Positions 1 to 5,734 are shown, counted from the first letter of the stretch. The stretch: DNA of 5,883 nucleotides from Gemmatimonadaceae bacterium (GCA_013361745.1 JABFXM010000410.1:1-5883); one strand, 5' to 3'. The notes: generated from the sequence alone by a model not told the origin. Numbers and translations: made by a program.

Positions 1-2
1 GT

Positions 3-176
3 GCGTCGATGGCGCTCCGCTACGTCGCGCGGCGCTACCTGGTGGCCCTCGGCTACCAGCTCGAGCGCTACGATTTTCCGACCATCGCCGACCAGCGCCG
101 CCTCGAGGAGCACACGATGCTGACGCTGCGCGCCGGCTACCGCTTCGGCAGGACGACGAGAGCCCAGGTGGAGTGA
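3..176 (+). CDS. C-terminal end of a probable outer-membrane beta-barrel protein (5' truncated by the window edge)
   Basis: The frame is open from the window edge to a TGA at 174-176, giving the last 57 residues. The visible part looks like two or three amphipathic beta-strands with alternating hydrophobic or aromatic and polar residues (YLVALGYQLERY, then a polar turn DQRRLEEHT, then MLTLRAGYRFGR). A final strand with Tyr-x-Phe close to the C-terminus is typical of outer-membrane beta-barrel proteins recognised by the BAM machinery, although here a polar tail (TTRAQVE) follows the aromatic residue. The family cannot be named from this fragment. The next gene starts 59 bases downstream on the same strand, so co-transcription is possible. 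The lack of frame shifts and the clean GC-rich codon use support a real gene end. Confidence 0.62.
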   Translation, partial: ASMALRYVARRYLVALGYQLERYDFPTIADQRRLEEHTMLTLRAGYRFGRTTRAQVE

Positions 177-235
177 GGCGGCTGGCGTCGGCGTGAACGG
201 GCTGGCAGCTTTCCCGCCAACCTCCACCGACATCG

Positions 236-1933
236 ATGCATCTCCTCCGCTCCGCCCTCGCCGGCGCGGCGCTCGCGCTCGCCGCCGCCCCTCTCGCCGC
301 GCAGCCCCGCCGCTCCGCCGGCACCTCCATCCGCCCCGCGGATCTCGTCGTCGTCAACGCGACGGTCTACACCGTAGACGACTCGCGGCCCACCGCCGAG
401 GCGATCGCGGTGCGCGACGGTCGCATCATGTTCGTCGGCTCGCGCCGCGGGGTGGATGCGATCACCGGACCGGCGACGAAGGTCGTCGACGCGCACGGCG
501 GCACCGTCATTCCGGGGATGACCGACGCGCACGCGCACTTCATGGGGCTCGGCCAGGCGCTGCGCACCGTCGATCTGACCGGGACGACGTCGTACCAGCA
601 GGTGATCGATCGCGTCGTCGCGCGGGCGAAGACGGTGCCGGCGGGGACCTGGATCATCGGCCGCGGCTGGGACCAGAACGACTGGGGCGACACGCGCTTC
701 CCGACGCACGACGCGCTCTCGCGCGCGGTGCCGAACAACCCCGTGCTGCTCGAGCGCGTCGACGGCCACGCCCAGCTCGCGAACGCGAAGGCGATGCAGC
801 TCGCCGGGATCACCGCGCAGACGCGGGACCCCGAGGGTGGGCGCCTCGAGCGCGACGCGAGCGGCGCGCCGACGGGAGTGTTCGTCGACAACGCGAACGG
901 GCTCGTCGAGCGCGCGGTGCCCGCGCCGTCGAAGGAGGAGCTGCGCGCGCGCGCCCTCGCCGCGATCGACGAGATGCATCGCTGGGGGCTCACCGGCATC
1001 CATGACGCCGGCGAGCCGCGCGCGAACATCGAGCTCTTCGAGCAGCTCGCGAAGGAGGGAAAGCTCGAGCTGCGGACGTATGCGATGGTCGCCGACGACA
1101 GTGCCGCGCTCGACTACTACTTCGCCCGCGGTCCGCAGAGCGCGCTCTACGACGGCCGGCTCTGGATCCGCGCCGTGAAGCTCTACGCCGACGGAGCGTT
1201 AGGCAGCCGCGGCGCGGCGCTCCTCGAGCCGTACGCGGACGACCCGCACAACACCGGGCTCCTCGTCTCCCCGCCGGCGCACATCGAGGCGGTGGCGGAG
1301 CGCGCGCTGCGCGCCGGCTTCCAGGTCTGCGTCCACGCGATCGGCGACCGCGGCAATCGCGTCGTGCTCGACGCCTTCGAGCAGGCGCTGAAGGCCGCGC
1401 CCGTCGCCGACCATCGCTTCCGCATCGAGCACGCGCAGATCGTGAACTATGCCGACATCCCGCGCTTCGCCCAGCTCGACGTCATCCCCTCGATGCAGGC
1501 GGTGCATCAGACGAGCGACATGTACTGGGCCGGCTCGCGACTCGGCCCCGGGCGCGAGCTCGGCGCGTACGCCTGGCGCTCGCTCCTCAACACCGGCGTC
1601 GTGATCCCGAACGGCAGCGATTTCCCCGTCGAGGGAGTGAACCCGCTGCGCTCCTTCCACGCGGCGATCTCGCGTCAGGACGAGCACGGGTGGCCCCCGG
1701 GCGGCTGGCATCCGGAGCAGGTGATGACCCGCGAGGAAGCGCTGAAGTCGATGACCATCTGGCCCGCCTACGCATCCTTCATGGAGAAGGACGCCGGCTC
1801 GCTCACGCCGGGCAAGTACGCCGACTTCGTCATCCTCGACCGCGACATCATGACCATTGCGCCCAACGACGTGCTCGGCACCGGCGTCGTCGCGACCTAC
1901 CTCGCGGGCAAAGCGGTGTACGAGCGCCGCTGA
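236..1933 (+). CDS. Secreted amidohydrolase, YtcJ-like (Amidohydro_3 family)
   Basis: This 565-residue protein is a metal-dependent hydrolase of the amidohydrolase superfamily, YtcJ/Amidohydro_3 branch, which includes N-substituted formamide deformylase; its substrate cannot be deduced. Residues 1-23 form a signal peptide (MHLLRSALAG start, hydrophobic Ala/Leu core, cleavage after AAQ), so it should act in the periplasm or outside. An N-terminal beta-sandwich strand set (about 36-90) leads to the metal motif H99-A-H101 in IPGMTDAHAHF. Further family landmarks are H178 in DGHAQLANAKAM, K315 and D319 in KLYADGALGSRGAAL, H367 in HAIGDRG, H399 in RIEHAQ, and the catalytic Asp462 in NGSDFPVE. The C-terminal GSLTPGKYADFVILD returns to the beta-sandwich. 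Length is normal for the family. The ATG at 236 is chosen because it gives the signal peptide directly; no Shine-Dalgarno is visible. The TTA codon at 1199 is its only TTA. Confidence 0.95.
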   Translation: MHLLRSALAGAALALAAAPLAAQPRRSAGTSIRPADLVVVNATVYTVDDSRPTAEAIAVRDGRIMFVGSRRGVDAITGPATKVVDAHGGTVIPGMTDAHAHFMGLGQALRTVDLTGTTSYQQVIDRVVARAKTVPAGTWIIGRGWDQNDWGDTRFPTHDALSRAVPNNPVLLERVDGHAQLANAKAMQLAGITAQTRDPEGGRLERDASGAPTGVFVDNANGLVERAVPAPSKEELRARALAAIDEMHRWGLTGIHDAGEPRANIELFEQLAKEGKLELRTYAMVADDSAALDYYFARGPQSALYDGRLWIRAVKLYADGALGSRGAALLEPYADDPHNTGLLVSPPAHIEAVAERALRAGFQVCVHAIGDRGNRVVLDAFEQALKAAPVADHRFRIEHAQIVNYADIPRFAQLDVIPSMQAVHQTSDMYWAGSRLGPGRELGAYAWRSLLNTGVVIPNGSDFPVEGVNPLRSFHAAISRQDEHGWPPGGWHPEQVMTREEALKSMTIWPAYASFMEKDAGSLTPGKYADFVILDRDIMTIAPNDVLGTGVVATYLAGKAVYERR

Positions 1934-1942
1934 GCGCGGGCT

Positions 1943-1958
1943 CGCCGGCGTTCCGGCG
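1943..1958 (+). terminator. Small GC hairpin just after the amidohydrolase stop, possible terminator
   Basis: CGCCGG (1943-1948), loop CGTT, CCGGCG (1953-1958) is a perfect 6-bp stem beginning 9 bases after the amidohydrolase stop codon. No T-run follows, so it is not a textbook intrinsic terminator; it may simply protect the mRNA 3' end or be a chance structure in GC-rich DNA. Confidence 0.25.
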
Positions 1959-1999
1959 TCGTGATGCGTCGCGGCGCGTCGCTCGTCCCTGTAAGGGAG

Positions 2000-2015
2000 T
2001 GCCCGACGCCGGGCA
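2000..2015 (+). terminator. Second small GC hairpin upstream of the M42 gene, possible terminator
   Basis: TGCCCG (2000-2005), loop ACGC, CGGGCA (2010-2015) is another perfect 6-bp stem with a 4-base loop. It lies between the amidohydrolase and the M42 peptidase gene and is followed by CGCCGAGCGG, not by a T-run. Two hairpins in one 150-base spacer suggest the two genes may be separately transcribed, but this is weak. Confidence 0.22.
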
Positions 2016-2026
2016 CGCCGAGCGGT

Positions 2027-2032
2027 TATGAT
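2027..2032 (+). promoter_or_regulatory. Candidate -10 hexamer TATGAT upstream of the M42 gene
   Basis: TATGAT matches the sigma-70 -10 consensus TATAAT at five of six bases and sits in a rare AT-rich patch (GGTTATGATTCG) just after the hairpin at 2000-2015 and about 50 bases before the ATG at 2085. No convincing -35 box is seen 17 bases upstream. If used, transcription would begin near 2039, which would exclude the alternative start codon at 2028. Confidence 0.2.
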
Positions 2033-2084
2033 TCGGGTTCGTCAGCGCGTCACGTCGCTGTTTGAACCGCCCTGCCTGCGCTCC

Positions 2085-3155
2085 ATGTTCAGCCCCTCCT
2101 CACTCGCCTTCCTCAAGCGGCTCCTCGACACACCGGGGCCTTCCGGCTACGAATCCGCGCCCGCCCGCGTCTGGCGCGACGAAGCGAAATCTTTCGGCGC
2201 GGAGGTGAGCCAGGACGTCGCCGGCAACAGCATGGCGACGATCAACCCGCAGGGCTCGCCGACGATCATGCTCGACGGCCACATCGACGAGATCGGCGTC
2301 ATCGTCCAGTACATCGACGACGAGGGGTACGTCCACATCTCGCCGATCGGCGGCTGGGACCCGCAGGTGCTCGTCGCGCAGCGCATCCGCTTCGTGACGG
2401 AGACGGGCGAGGTCTTCGGCGTCGTCGGCAAGAAGCCGATCCACCTCATCAAGGCGGACGACCGGGAGAAGGCGTCGAAGATCACCGACCTCTGGGTCGA
2501 CATCGGCGCGAAGAACAAGGCGGAAGCCTCGGAGCGGCTGACGGTCGGCGACCCCGGCGTGATCGACTCGCGCGCGCTGGACTTCCCGAACGGCCGTCTC
2601 GTCTCGCGCTCGATCGACGACCGCATCGGCGCCTTCGTCGTGCTCGAGGCGCTGCGCCGCTACGCGGCGAAGCCGGGGAAGGCGAAGGTCGTCGCGGTCG
2701 CGACGACGCAGGAGGAGATCGCCTGGAACGGCGGGGGCGCGCTGGTCTGTGCCGAGTGCATCGGTCCCCAGATGGCGGTCGTCGTCGACGTCACCTTCGC
2801 GACCGATCATCCGGGGATGGAGAAGAAGGAGCACGGCGAGCACCCGTTAGGCAGCGGGCCCGTGCTCTCGCGCGGCGGGCTGATCTCGCCGGTCGCCTTC
2901 CGCCTCCTCCGCGACGCGGCGGCCAGGCTGAAGATGACTCACTCGCTGCACGGCGTCGGCCGCGACACGAGCACCAACGCCGACGCGATCGCGATCGCGC
3001 GCGAGGGCGTCGCGACGGCACTGCTCTCGATCCCGAACCGCTACATGCACTCCCCGAACGAGATGATCGACCTCGCCGACGTCGACGCAGCCGCGGAGCT
3101 GCTGGCGGAGACGTGCCGATCGGTCGATGGCTCGGTCGATTTCACTGATCGGTAG
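2085..3155 (+). CDS. M42 family metallo-aminopeptidase
   Basis: This 356-residue protein is an M42-family dinuclear metal aminopeptidase (glutamyl/leucyl-type; the family forms tetrahedral dodecamers that trim peptides in the cytosol). No signal peptide is present. The N-terminus FLKRLLDTPGPSGYES is the usual opening of the family. Counting from the ATG at 2085, visible active-site residues are H66 and D68 in DGHIDEIG (metal ligand and modulating Asp), D178 in RSIDDRIGAF (bridging metal ligand), E210 and E211 in TTQEEI (catalytic base and ligand), D235 in VVDVTFATDHPG and H322 in RYMHSPNE. Spacing and length match family members. An in-frame ATG at 2028 would add 19 residues without family likeness (MIRVRQRVTSLF...), so 2085 is preferred, though neither start has a clear Shine-Dalgarno. 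Older annotation calls such proteins 'endoglucanase M'; this one should not be read as a cellulase. Repeat element 1 begins 19 bases after its stop. Confidence 0.95.
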   Translation: MFSPSSLAFLKRLLDTPGPSGYESAPARVWRDEAKSFGAEVSQDVAGNSMATINPQGSPTIMLDGHIDEIGVIVQYIDDEGYVHISPIGGWDPQVLVAQRIRFVTETGEVFGVVGKKPIHLIKADDREKASKITDLWVDIGAKNKAEASERLTVGDPGVIDSRALDFPNGRLVSRSIDDRIGAFVVLEALRRYAAKPGKAKVVAVATTQEEIAWNGGGALVCAECIGPQMAVVVDVTFATDHPGMEKKEHGEHPLGSGPVLSRGGLISPVAFRLLRDAAARLKMTHSLHGVGRDTSTNADAIAIAREGVATALLSIPNRYMHSPNEMIDLADVDAAAELLAETCRSVDGSVDFTDR

Positions 3156-3173
3156 GCCGAGGCGGGAAACGAC

Positions 3174-3196
3174 GGGGCGGGAAGAAACGGGGCGGG
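3174..3196 (+). other. Predicted G-quadruplex motif in the left arm of element 1
   Basis: Four G-tracts (GGGG, GGG, GGGG, GGG) are separated by loops C, AAGAAAC and C, meeting the usual G3+N1-7 rule. It lies just after the M42 stop codon, on the coding strand, so it could fold in the mRNA 3' end as well as in DNA. Folding is inferred from pattern only. Confidence 0.5.
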
Positions 3197-3257
3197 TGCC
3201 ATTGGAAGGAGCGGGGCGGGGAGCGGGATACCGCAGGGCGGGGCGCAAGGCGCGGGA
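3174..3257 (+). repeat. Left arm of element 1, array of GGGGCGGG-headed units
   Basis: Units headed by GGGGCGGG start at 3174, 3189 and 3213, followed by a variable tail; the unit at 3189 contains TGCCATTGGA and the one at 3213 contains GGGATACCGC. The first two have related copies directly upstream: GGCGGG recurs at 3161, 3176 and 3191 with an exact 15-base period, and the first two 15-base units agree at 12 positions. The arm pairs in inverted orientation with 3556-3646; over the 46 bases from 3189 to 3234 there are only three mismatches with 3577-3622. Confidence 0.75.
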
Positions 3258-3316
3258 CTGGTGGCTCGGCGGCGCTTCCTTCGTGGGTCGCGTCGGGGCT
3301 CGACGGGCATTCGCGC

Positions 3317-3433
3317 ATTGCGCGGTTGGCAGGGAGATGGCCGAGGCTCTGAGAGTCTCGAGAACGGCCTGGAGGCATTGCGGTTCTCACGAGCCTCGGC
3401 ACCTCGGCTGTTCTCCCCCGCGAACCGCGCGAT
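3317..3433 (+). ncRNA. Candidate structured RNA, copy 1 (core of element 1)
   Basis: A nested fold can be drawn. P1 pairs ATTGCGCGGTT (3317-3327) with AACCGCGCGAT (3423-3433), 11 bp with one G:T wobble. A 12-base linker GGCAGGGAGATG follows, identical in copy 2. P2 pairs GCCGAGGCTC (3340-3349) with GAGCCTCGGC (3391-3400). P3 pairs GAGAAC (3360-3365) with GTTCTC (3383-3388), and a short GCC-TGGA-GGC hairpin (3367-3376) lies inside. Compared with copy 2, no substitution breaks a P1, P2 or P3 pair, one P2 pair changes on both sides, and P1 changes by wobble, which makes sense for RNA from the + strand. No known RNA family is recognised. Whether it is transcribed is unknown; a DNA cruciform is the alternative. 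Confidence 0.42.
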
Positions 3434-3496
3434 AGTGGCCGACTGACGAACCCCACGCGACCCGCGACCAGCCCGACCGGAGTCATCGAATCAACA

Positions 3497-3536
3497 GAGG
3501 CCGACTGCGGCGCCAGAGGCGCCGCGCGTCGGCCTC
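3497..3536. terminator. Large terminator-like hairpin, copy 1
   Basis: GAGGCCGAC (3497-3505) pairs with GTCGGCCTC (3528-3536). After a small internal loop (T / GC), GCGGCGCC (3507-3514) pairs with GGCGCCGC (3518-3525) around the loop AGA, giving 17 bp in all. The + strand continues with GATCATTATAGG, which has few T residues; the reverse strand continues with TGTTGATTC. It may end transcription in either direction, or be the 3' domain of the candidate RNA. The hairpin is conserved in copy 2 with loop changes. Confidence 0.45.
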
Positions 3537-3555
3537 GATCATTATAGGTTGTTTC

Positions 3556-3646
3556 CCGCCCTCCGCCCCCCGCGCCGCGGTATCCCGCTCCCCGCCCCGC
3601 CCTCTCCAATGGCACCCGCCCCGCAGTTTCACCGGCTCCCGCTCCT
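3556..3646 (-). repeat. Right arm of element 1, overlapping the GH9 start
   Basis: Read on the minus strand, this arm repeats the left arm units in order: a GCCGGTGAAACTGC unit, the TGCCATTGGA unit and the GGGATACCGC unit. It contains CCCGCCCCGCAGTTTCACCG and one further G (3615-3635), which is a perfect 21-bp inverted match to 5390-5410 at the far end of the GH9 gene. The GH9 start codon at 3609 and about the first dozen codons are in this arm. Confidence 0.75.
3584..3602 (-). other. Predicted minus-strand G-quadruplex just before the GH9 start codon
   Basis: The + strand reads CCC, GCT, CCCC, G, CCCC, G, CCC, so the minus strand has four G-tracts with loops of 1, 1 and 3 bases. It ends six bases before the ATG at 3609, in the place where a ribosome binding site would normally sit. 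The template strand for GH9 transcription carries the G-tracts. Confidence 0.45.
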
Positions 3647-5396
3647 CCTCGCCTCGCTCCTCCCCGCGACGCTCCACGCCCAGCCGACAACCTTCGTTCG
3701 CGTCAATCAGCTCGGTTACCTCCCCGACGGCGTGAAGGTCGCCGTGGTCTGCGCGCTCTCTCCCCAGCCCATCGCGACCTTCACCGTCGAGGACAGCACG
3801 GGGCGGGTCGTCTTCGGACCGCGGCGCGCGAAAGCGACTGGCGCCTTCGCGGGCTGCGAGAGCACGGCACGCCTCGACTTCAGCGCGTTGAAGAAGCCCG
3901 GACGCTATCGCGTCGTCGCCGGGGATGCTCGGTCGCCGGACTTTCCGATCGGGAGCGCGGTGTATGCCGGTACCGCGGACACGCTGCTCTACTACATGCG
4001 GCAGCAGCGCTCGGGGTTCAATCCTTTCTTCCGCGACTCCGTCCATCGCCACGACGGGATCCTCGTCGATGATTCGGCGCACGCTGGACGCTTCATACCG
4101 ACGAGCGGCGGCTGGGCCGACGCCTCCGACTACCTGCAGTACGTCGCGACCTCGGCGACCGCGGCGACTTCGCTCATGCTCGCCTGGCGCGATCATCCCC
4201 GCGCCTTCGCCGACGCCTTCGACGCGCGCGGGCTTCCCGGATCGAACGGCATCCCCGACGTCGCCGACGAGGCTCGTCACGGGCTCGAGTGGCTCCTCCG
4301 CATGTACGACGACGGTGCGCCGATGCTCAACCAGCTCGGCGACGACCGCGATCACACCTTCCTCGACCTGCCGACGACCGATAGCTCGGACTACGGCTGG
4401 GGGAAGGGCAAGGAGCGTCCCCTCTATCCGTGCACGGGCCGGCCACAGGGTCTGTTCAAGTACAGGAACCGCTCGACGGGGATGGCGTCGACCGCGGGCA
4501 AGTACGCCGCAGTCTTCGCGTTAGGCGCGAAGCTCTTCGCGTCGCGCGATTCGCTCTTCGCCGACTCGCTCCGCCAGCGCGCCCGCGCCGCGTACGAGAT
4601 CGGCCGCGCCTCGCCCGGCGTCTGCCAGACGGCGCCGGGGAAGGCGCCCTACTTCTACGAGGAAGCCAACTGGGCGGACGACATGGAGCTCGCCGCGGCG
4701 GAGCTGCATCTGCTGACGCGCGACGCGCGCTACCTCCGCGAGGGCGTCGAGTACGCGCGCCAGGAGCCGGTCACGCCGTGGATGGGCGCCGACACGGCGC
4801 GTCACTACGAGTTCTATCCCTGGCACAACGCCGGTCACCACGAGCTCTGGCGCGCCGCGCGCACGCGCGAGAAACGTCTGCTCGCGAGCTACTATCGGCG
4901 AGGGCTCGACGCGGTCGTCGCCCGCGCCAGCAACGGCTTCCGCATCGGCGTCCCCTTCATCTGGTGCTCGAACGATCTCGTCACCTCCTTCGCGACCCAG
5001 GCGCATCTCTATCGCGTGATGACCGGCGACACGCGCTACGCGGAGTACGAGGCCGCCGCCATCGACTGGCTCTTCGGCACGAACCCGTGGGGAACGTCGA
5101 TGGTGATCGGCCTGCCCTGGAGCGGACGCTGGCCGCGCGACCCGCACTCGGTGATCTCATCGCAGCTCCACGTCCCCATCCTCGGCGGCCTCGTCGACGG
5201 CCCCGTGAAGCGCTCCATCTTCCAGAACCTCCAGTACATCCGCCTCACGCACGACGATTCGCTCGCCCAGTTCAACCGCGGCGCGGTGGTCTATCACGAC
5301 GACTGGGGAGACTACTCCACCAACGAACCGATCATGGACGGAACGGCGAGTCTCGCGTACCTGTTGGCGGCGTTGTCGGTGGGGCGGGACCGGTGA
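3609..5396 (+). CDS. Secreted glycoside hydrolase family 9 enzyme with CelD-type N-terminal Ig-like domain
   Basis: This 595-residue protein is a GH9 inverting glycosidase; the family is mostly beta-1,4-endoglucanases and cellobiosidases, with some exo-glucosaminidases, so the substrate remains open. Residues 1-25 are a signal peptide ending HAQ, implying export. An Ig-like CelD_N domain follows (FVRVNQLGYLPDGVK from residue 29 to about 110), then the (alpha/alpha)6 catalytic domain. Visible landmarks are FNPFF...HRHDG, the catalytic Asp pair D171 and D174 in GGWADASDY (usual form DAGD), EEANWADDMELA around W355, NPWGTSMV, H513 in RDPHSV, and the proton donor E573 in STNEPIMDGTA. No carbohydrate-binding module or dockerin is present. 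The ATG at 3609 is preferred to a TTG at 3549 because it places the signal peptide at the N-terminus. There is no Shine-Dalgarno; a weak -10-like TATAGG lies at 3543. Start and stop codons both fall in repeat arms. Confidence 0.94.
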   Translation: MAPAPQFHRLPLLLASLLPATLHAQPTTFVRVNQLGYLPDGVKVAVVCALSPQPIATFTVEDSTGRVVFGPRRAKATGAFAGCESTARLDFSALKKPGRYRVVAGDARSPDFPIGSAVYAGTADTLLYYMRQQRSGFNPFFRDSVHRHDGILVDDSAHAGRFIPTSGGWADASDYLQYVATSATAATSLMLAWRDHPRAFADAFDARGLPGSNGIPDVADEARHGLEWLLRMYDDGAPMLNQLGDDRDHTFLDLPTTDSSDYGWGKGKERPLYPCTGRPQGLFKYRNRSTGMASTAGKYAAVFALGAKLFASRDSLFADSLRQRARAAYEIGRASPGVCQTAPGKAPYFYEEANWADDMELAAAELHLLTRDARYLREGVEYARQEPVTPWMGADTARHYEFYPWHNAGHHELWRAARTREKRLLASYYRRGLDAVVARASNGFRIGVPFIWCSNDLVTSFATQAHLYRVMTGDTRYAEYEAAAIDWLFGTNPWGTSMVIGLPWSGRWPRDPHSVISSQLHVPILGGLVDGPVKRSIFQNLQYIRLTHDDSLAQFNRGAVVYHDDWGDYSTNEPIMDGTASLAYLLAALSVGRDR

Positions 5397-5493
5397 AACT
5401 GCGGGGCGGGAGCTTGCGAGACTGCGGGGCCGGTTCCGTTGAAAGAGCGGGGCGGGGCGTGGGATACCGCGGGGCCGGGCGCGAGGGGCGGGA
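5381..5493 (+). repeat. Left arm of element 2, array of 22-23-bp units
   Basis: Contiguous units headed by GGGGC(G/C)GG start at 5381, 5403, 5426, 5449, 5471 and 5485, with lengths 22, 23, 23, 22 and 14 before the last; each of the first four ends in GC. The third contains TTCCGTTGAAAGAGC and the fourth GGGATACCGC, corresponding to units of element 1. The right arm lacks a counterpart of the second unit, so the array gains or loses units. The GH9 stop codon (5394-5396) is inside the first unit. Confidence 0.75.
5449..5492 (+). other. Strong predicted G-quadruplex tract in the left arm of element 2
   Basis: Seven successive G-tracts of three or four bases are separated by loops of 1, 3, 7, 2, 5 and 1 bases, so several quadruplexes could form. 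The tract starts about 50 bases after the GH9 stop on the coding strand. Confidence 0.55.
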
Positions 5494-5550
5494 CTGCCGG
5501 CTGACCGTCGCTTCGTCGCGGGTCGCGTCGGCGCTCGGGGCGCATTCGGG

Positions 5551-5668
5551 CATCGCGCGGTTGGCAGGGAGATGGCTGAGGCTCTGAGAGTCTTGAGAAC
5601 TGCCTGAAGGCGTTGCTGTTCTCACGAGCCTCAGCGACTCGGTGTCCTCTACCACTAATCGCGCGATG
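5551..5668 (+). ncRNA. Candidate structured RNA, copy 2 (core of element 2)
   Basis: The same fold as at 3317-3433. P1 pairs CATCGCGCGGTT (5551-5562) with AATCGCGCGATG (5657-5668), 12 bp with one G:T wobble (5560 with 5659). The linker GGCAGGGAGATG is unchanged. P2 pairs GCTGAGGCTC (5575-5584) with GAGCCTCAGC (5626-5635): T5577:A5633 replaces C3342:G3398 of copy 1. P3 pairs GAGAAC (5595-5600) with GTTCTC (5618-5623), enclosing GCC-TGAA-GGC. The segment after P2 (5636-5656) is the most variable part and is unpaired in the model. Function is unknown. Confidence 0.42.
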
Positions 5669-5734
5669 CCGGCCGACTGACGAACCCCCACGCGACCCGC
5701 GCCAAGACCCCCGACCCGCGCCATCGAAGCAAAA

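Larger units (their letters stand above)
3174..3646. repeat. Repeat element 1: long inverted arms around a conserved core, between the M42 and GH9 genes
   Basis: This stretch has no convincing gene of its own. It consists of a left arm (about 3174-3257), a core of about 300 bases, and a right arm (about 3556-3646) that is the left arm inverted. The whole is homologous to the element at 5381-5883: for example 3320-3365 matches 5555-5600 with only two differences in 46 bases, and 3437-3466 matches 5671-5701 with a single C indel. Two structured segments lie in the core (see 3317-3433 and 3497-3536). No transposase or target duplication was found. The right arm runs into the first codons of the GH9 gene. 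It resembles a MITE or another non-autonomous intergenic repeat, but I do not recognise a described family. Confidence 0.8.

Noticed and set aside
137..1003. 288-residue minus-strand open frame opposite the amidohydrolase, and similar long frames opposite the M42 and GH9 genes
   Set aside because: They are shadows of GC-rich coding sequence, rich in Arg, with no recognisable domain, and lie opposite genes with clear family motifs.
3340..3400. tRNA-Ser/Leu-like string (AGATGGCCGAGGCTC) with a T-arm-like GGTTCTC
   Set aside because: No acceptor stem, anticodon arm or proper T-loop (no TTCGA) can be drawn; the segment folds instead as a nested hairpin.
3261..3446. 61-residue + strand open frame in the core of element 1
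   Set aside because: The equivalent frame in element 2 is interrupted by stops, there is no ribosome binding site, and the region is better explained by conserved stems.
3549..3608. Upstream TTG start for the GH9 gene, adding 20 residues
   Set aside because: The extension is Pro/Arg-rich repeat-derived sequence that would push the signal peptide inward; the ATG at 3609 gives a standard signal peptide.
3142..3690. 182-residue minus-strand open frame across element 1, with partial similarity to a 130-residue minus-strand frame at 5332-5724 (both contain DSQSL and HLPANRAM)
   Set aside because: The similarity follows from DNA homology. In the best conserved 46 bases both differences change the amino acid (Gly to Ser, Arg to Gln), and one is half of a compensatory stem pair. 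A one-base indel in the C-run near 3451/5684 shifts the frame between copies. Composition is Arg/Pro/Gly-rich, as expected for noncoding GC-rich DNA.
2085..5396. A cellulase cluster formed by 'endoglucanase M' (M42) and the GH9 enzyme
   Set aside because: The M42 family is an aminopeptidase family; the endoglucanase name is historical. The protein has the full M42 metal site, no signal peptide, and is separated from GH9 by a repeat element.
5381..5493. CRISPR-like appearance of GGGGCGGG heads with variable tails
   Set aside because: The shared head is only 8 bases, the tails recur in equivalent units of the other element instead of being unique spacers, arms are inverted, and no cas gene is present.
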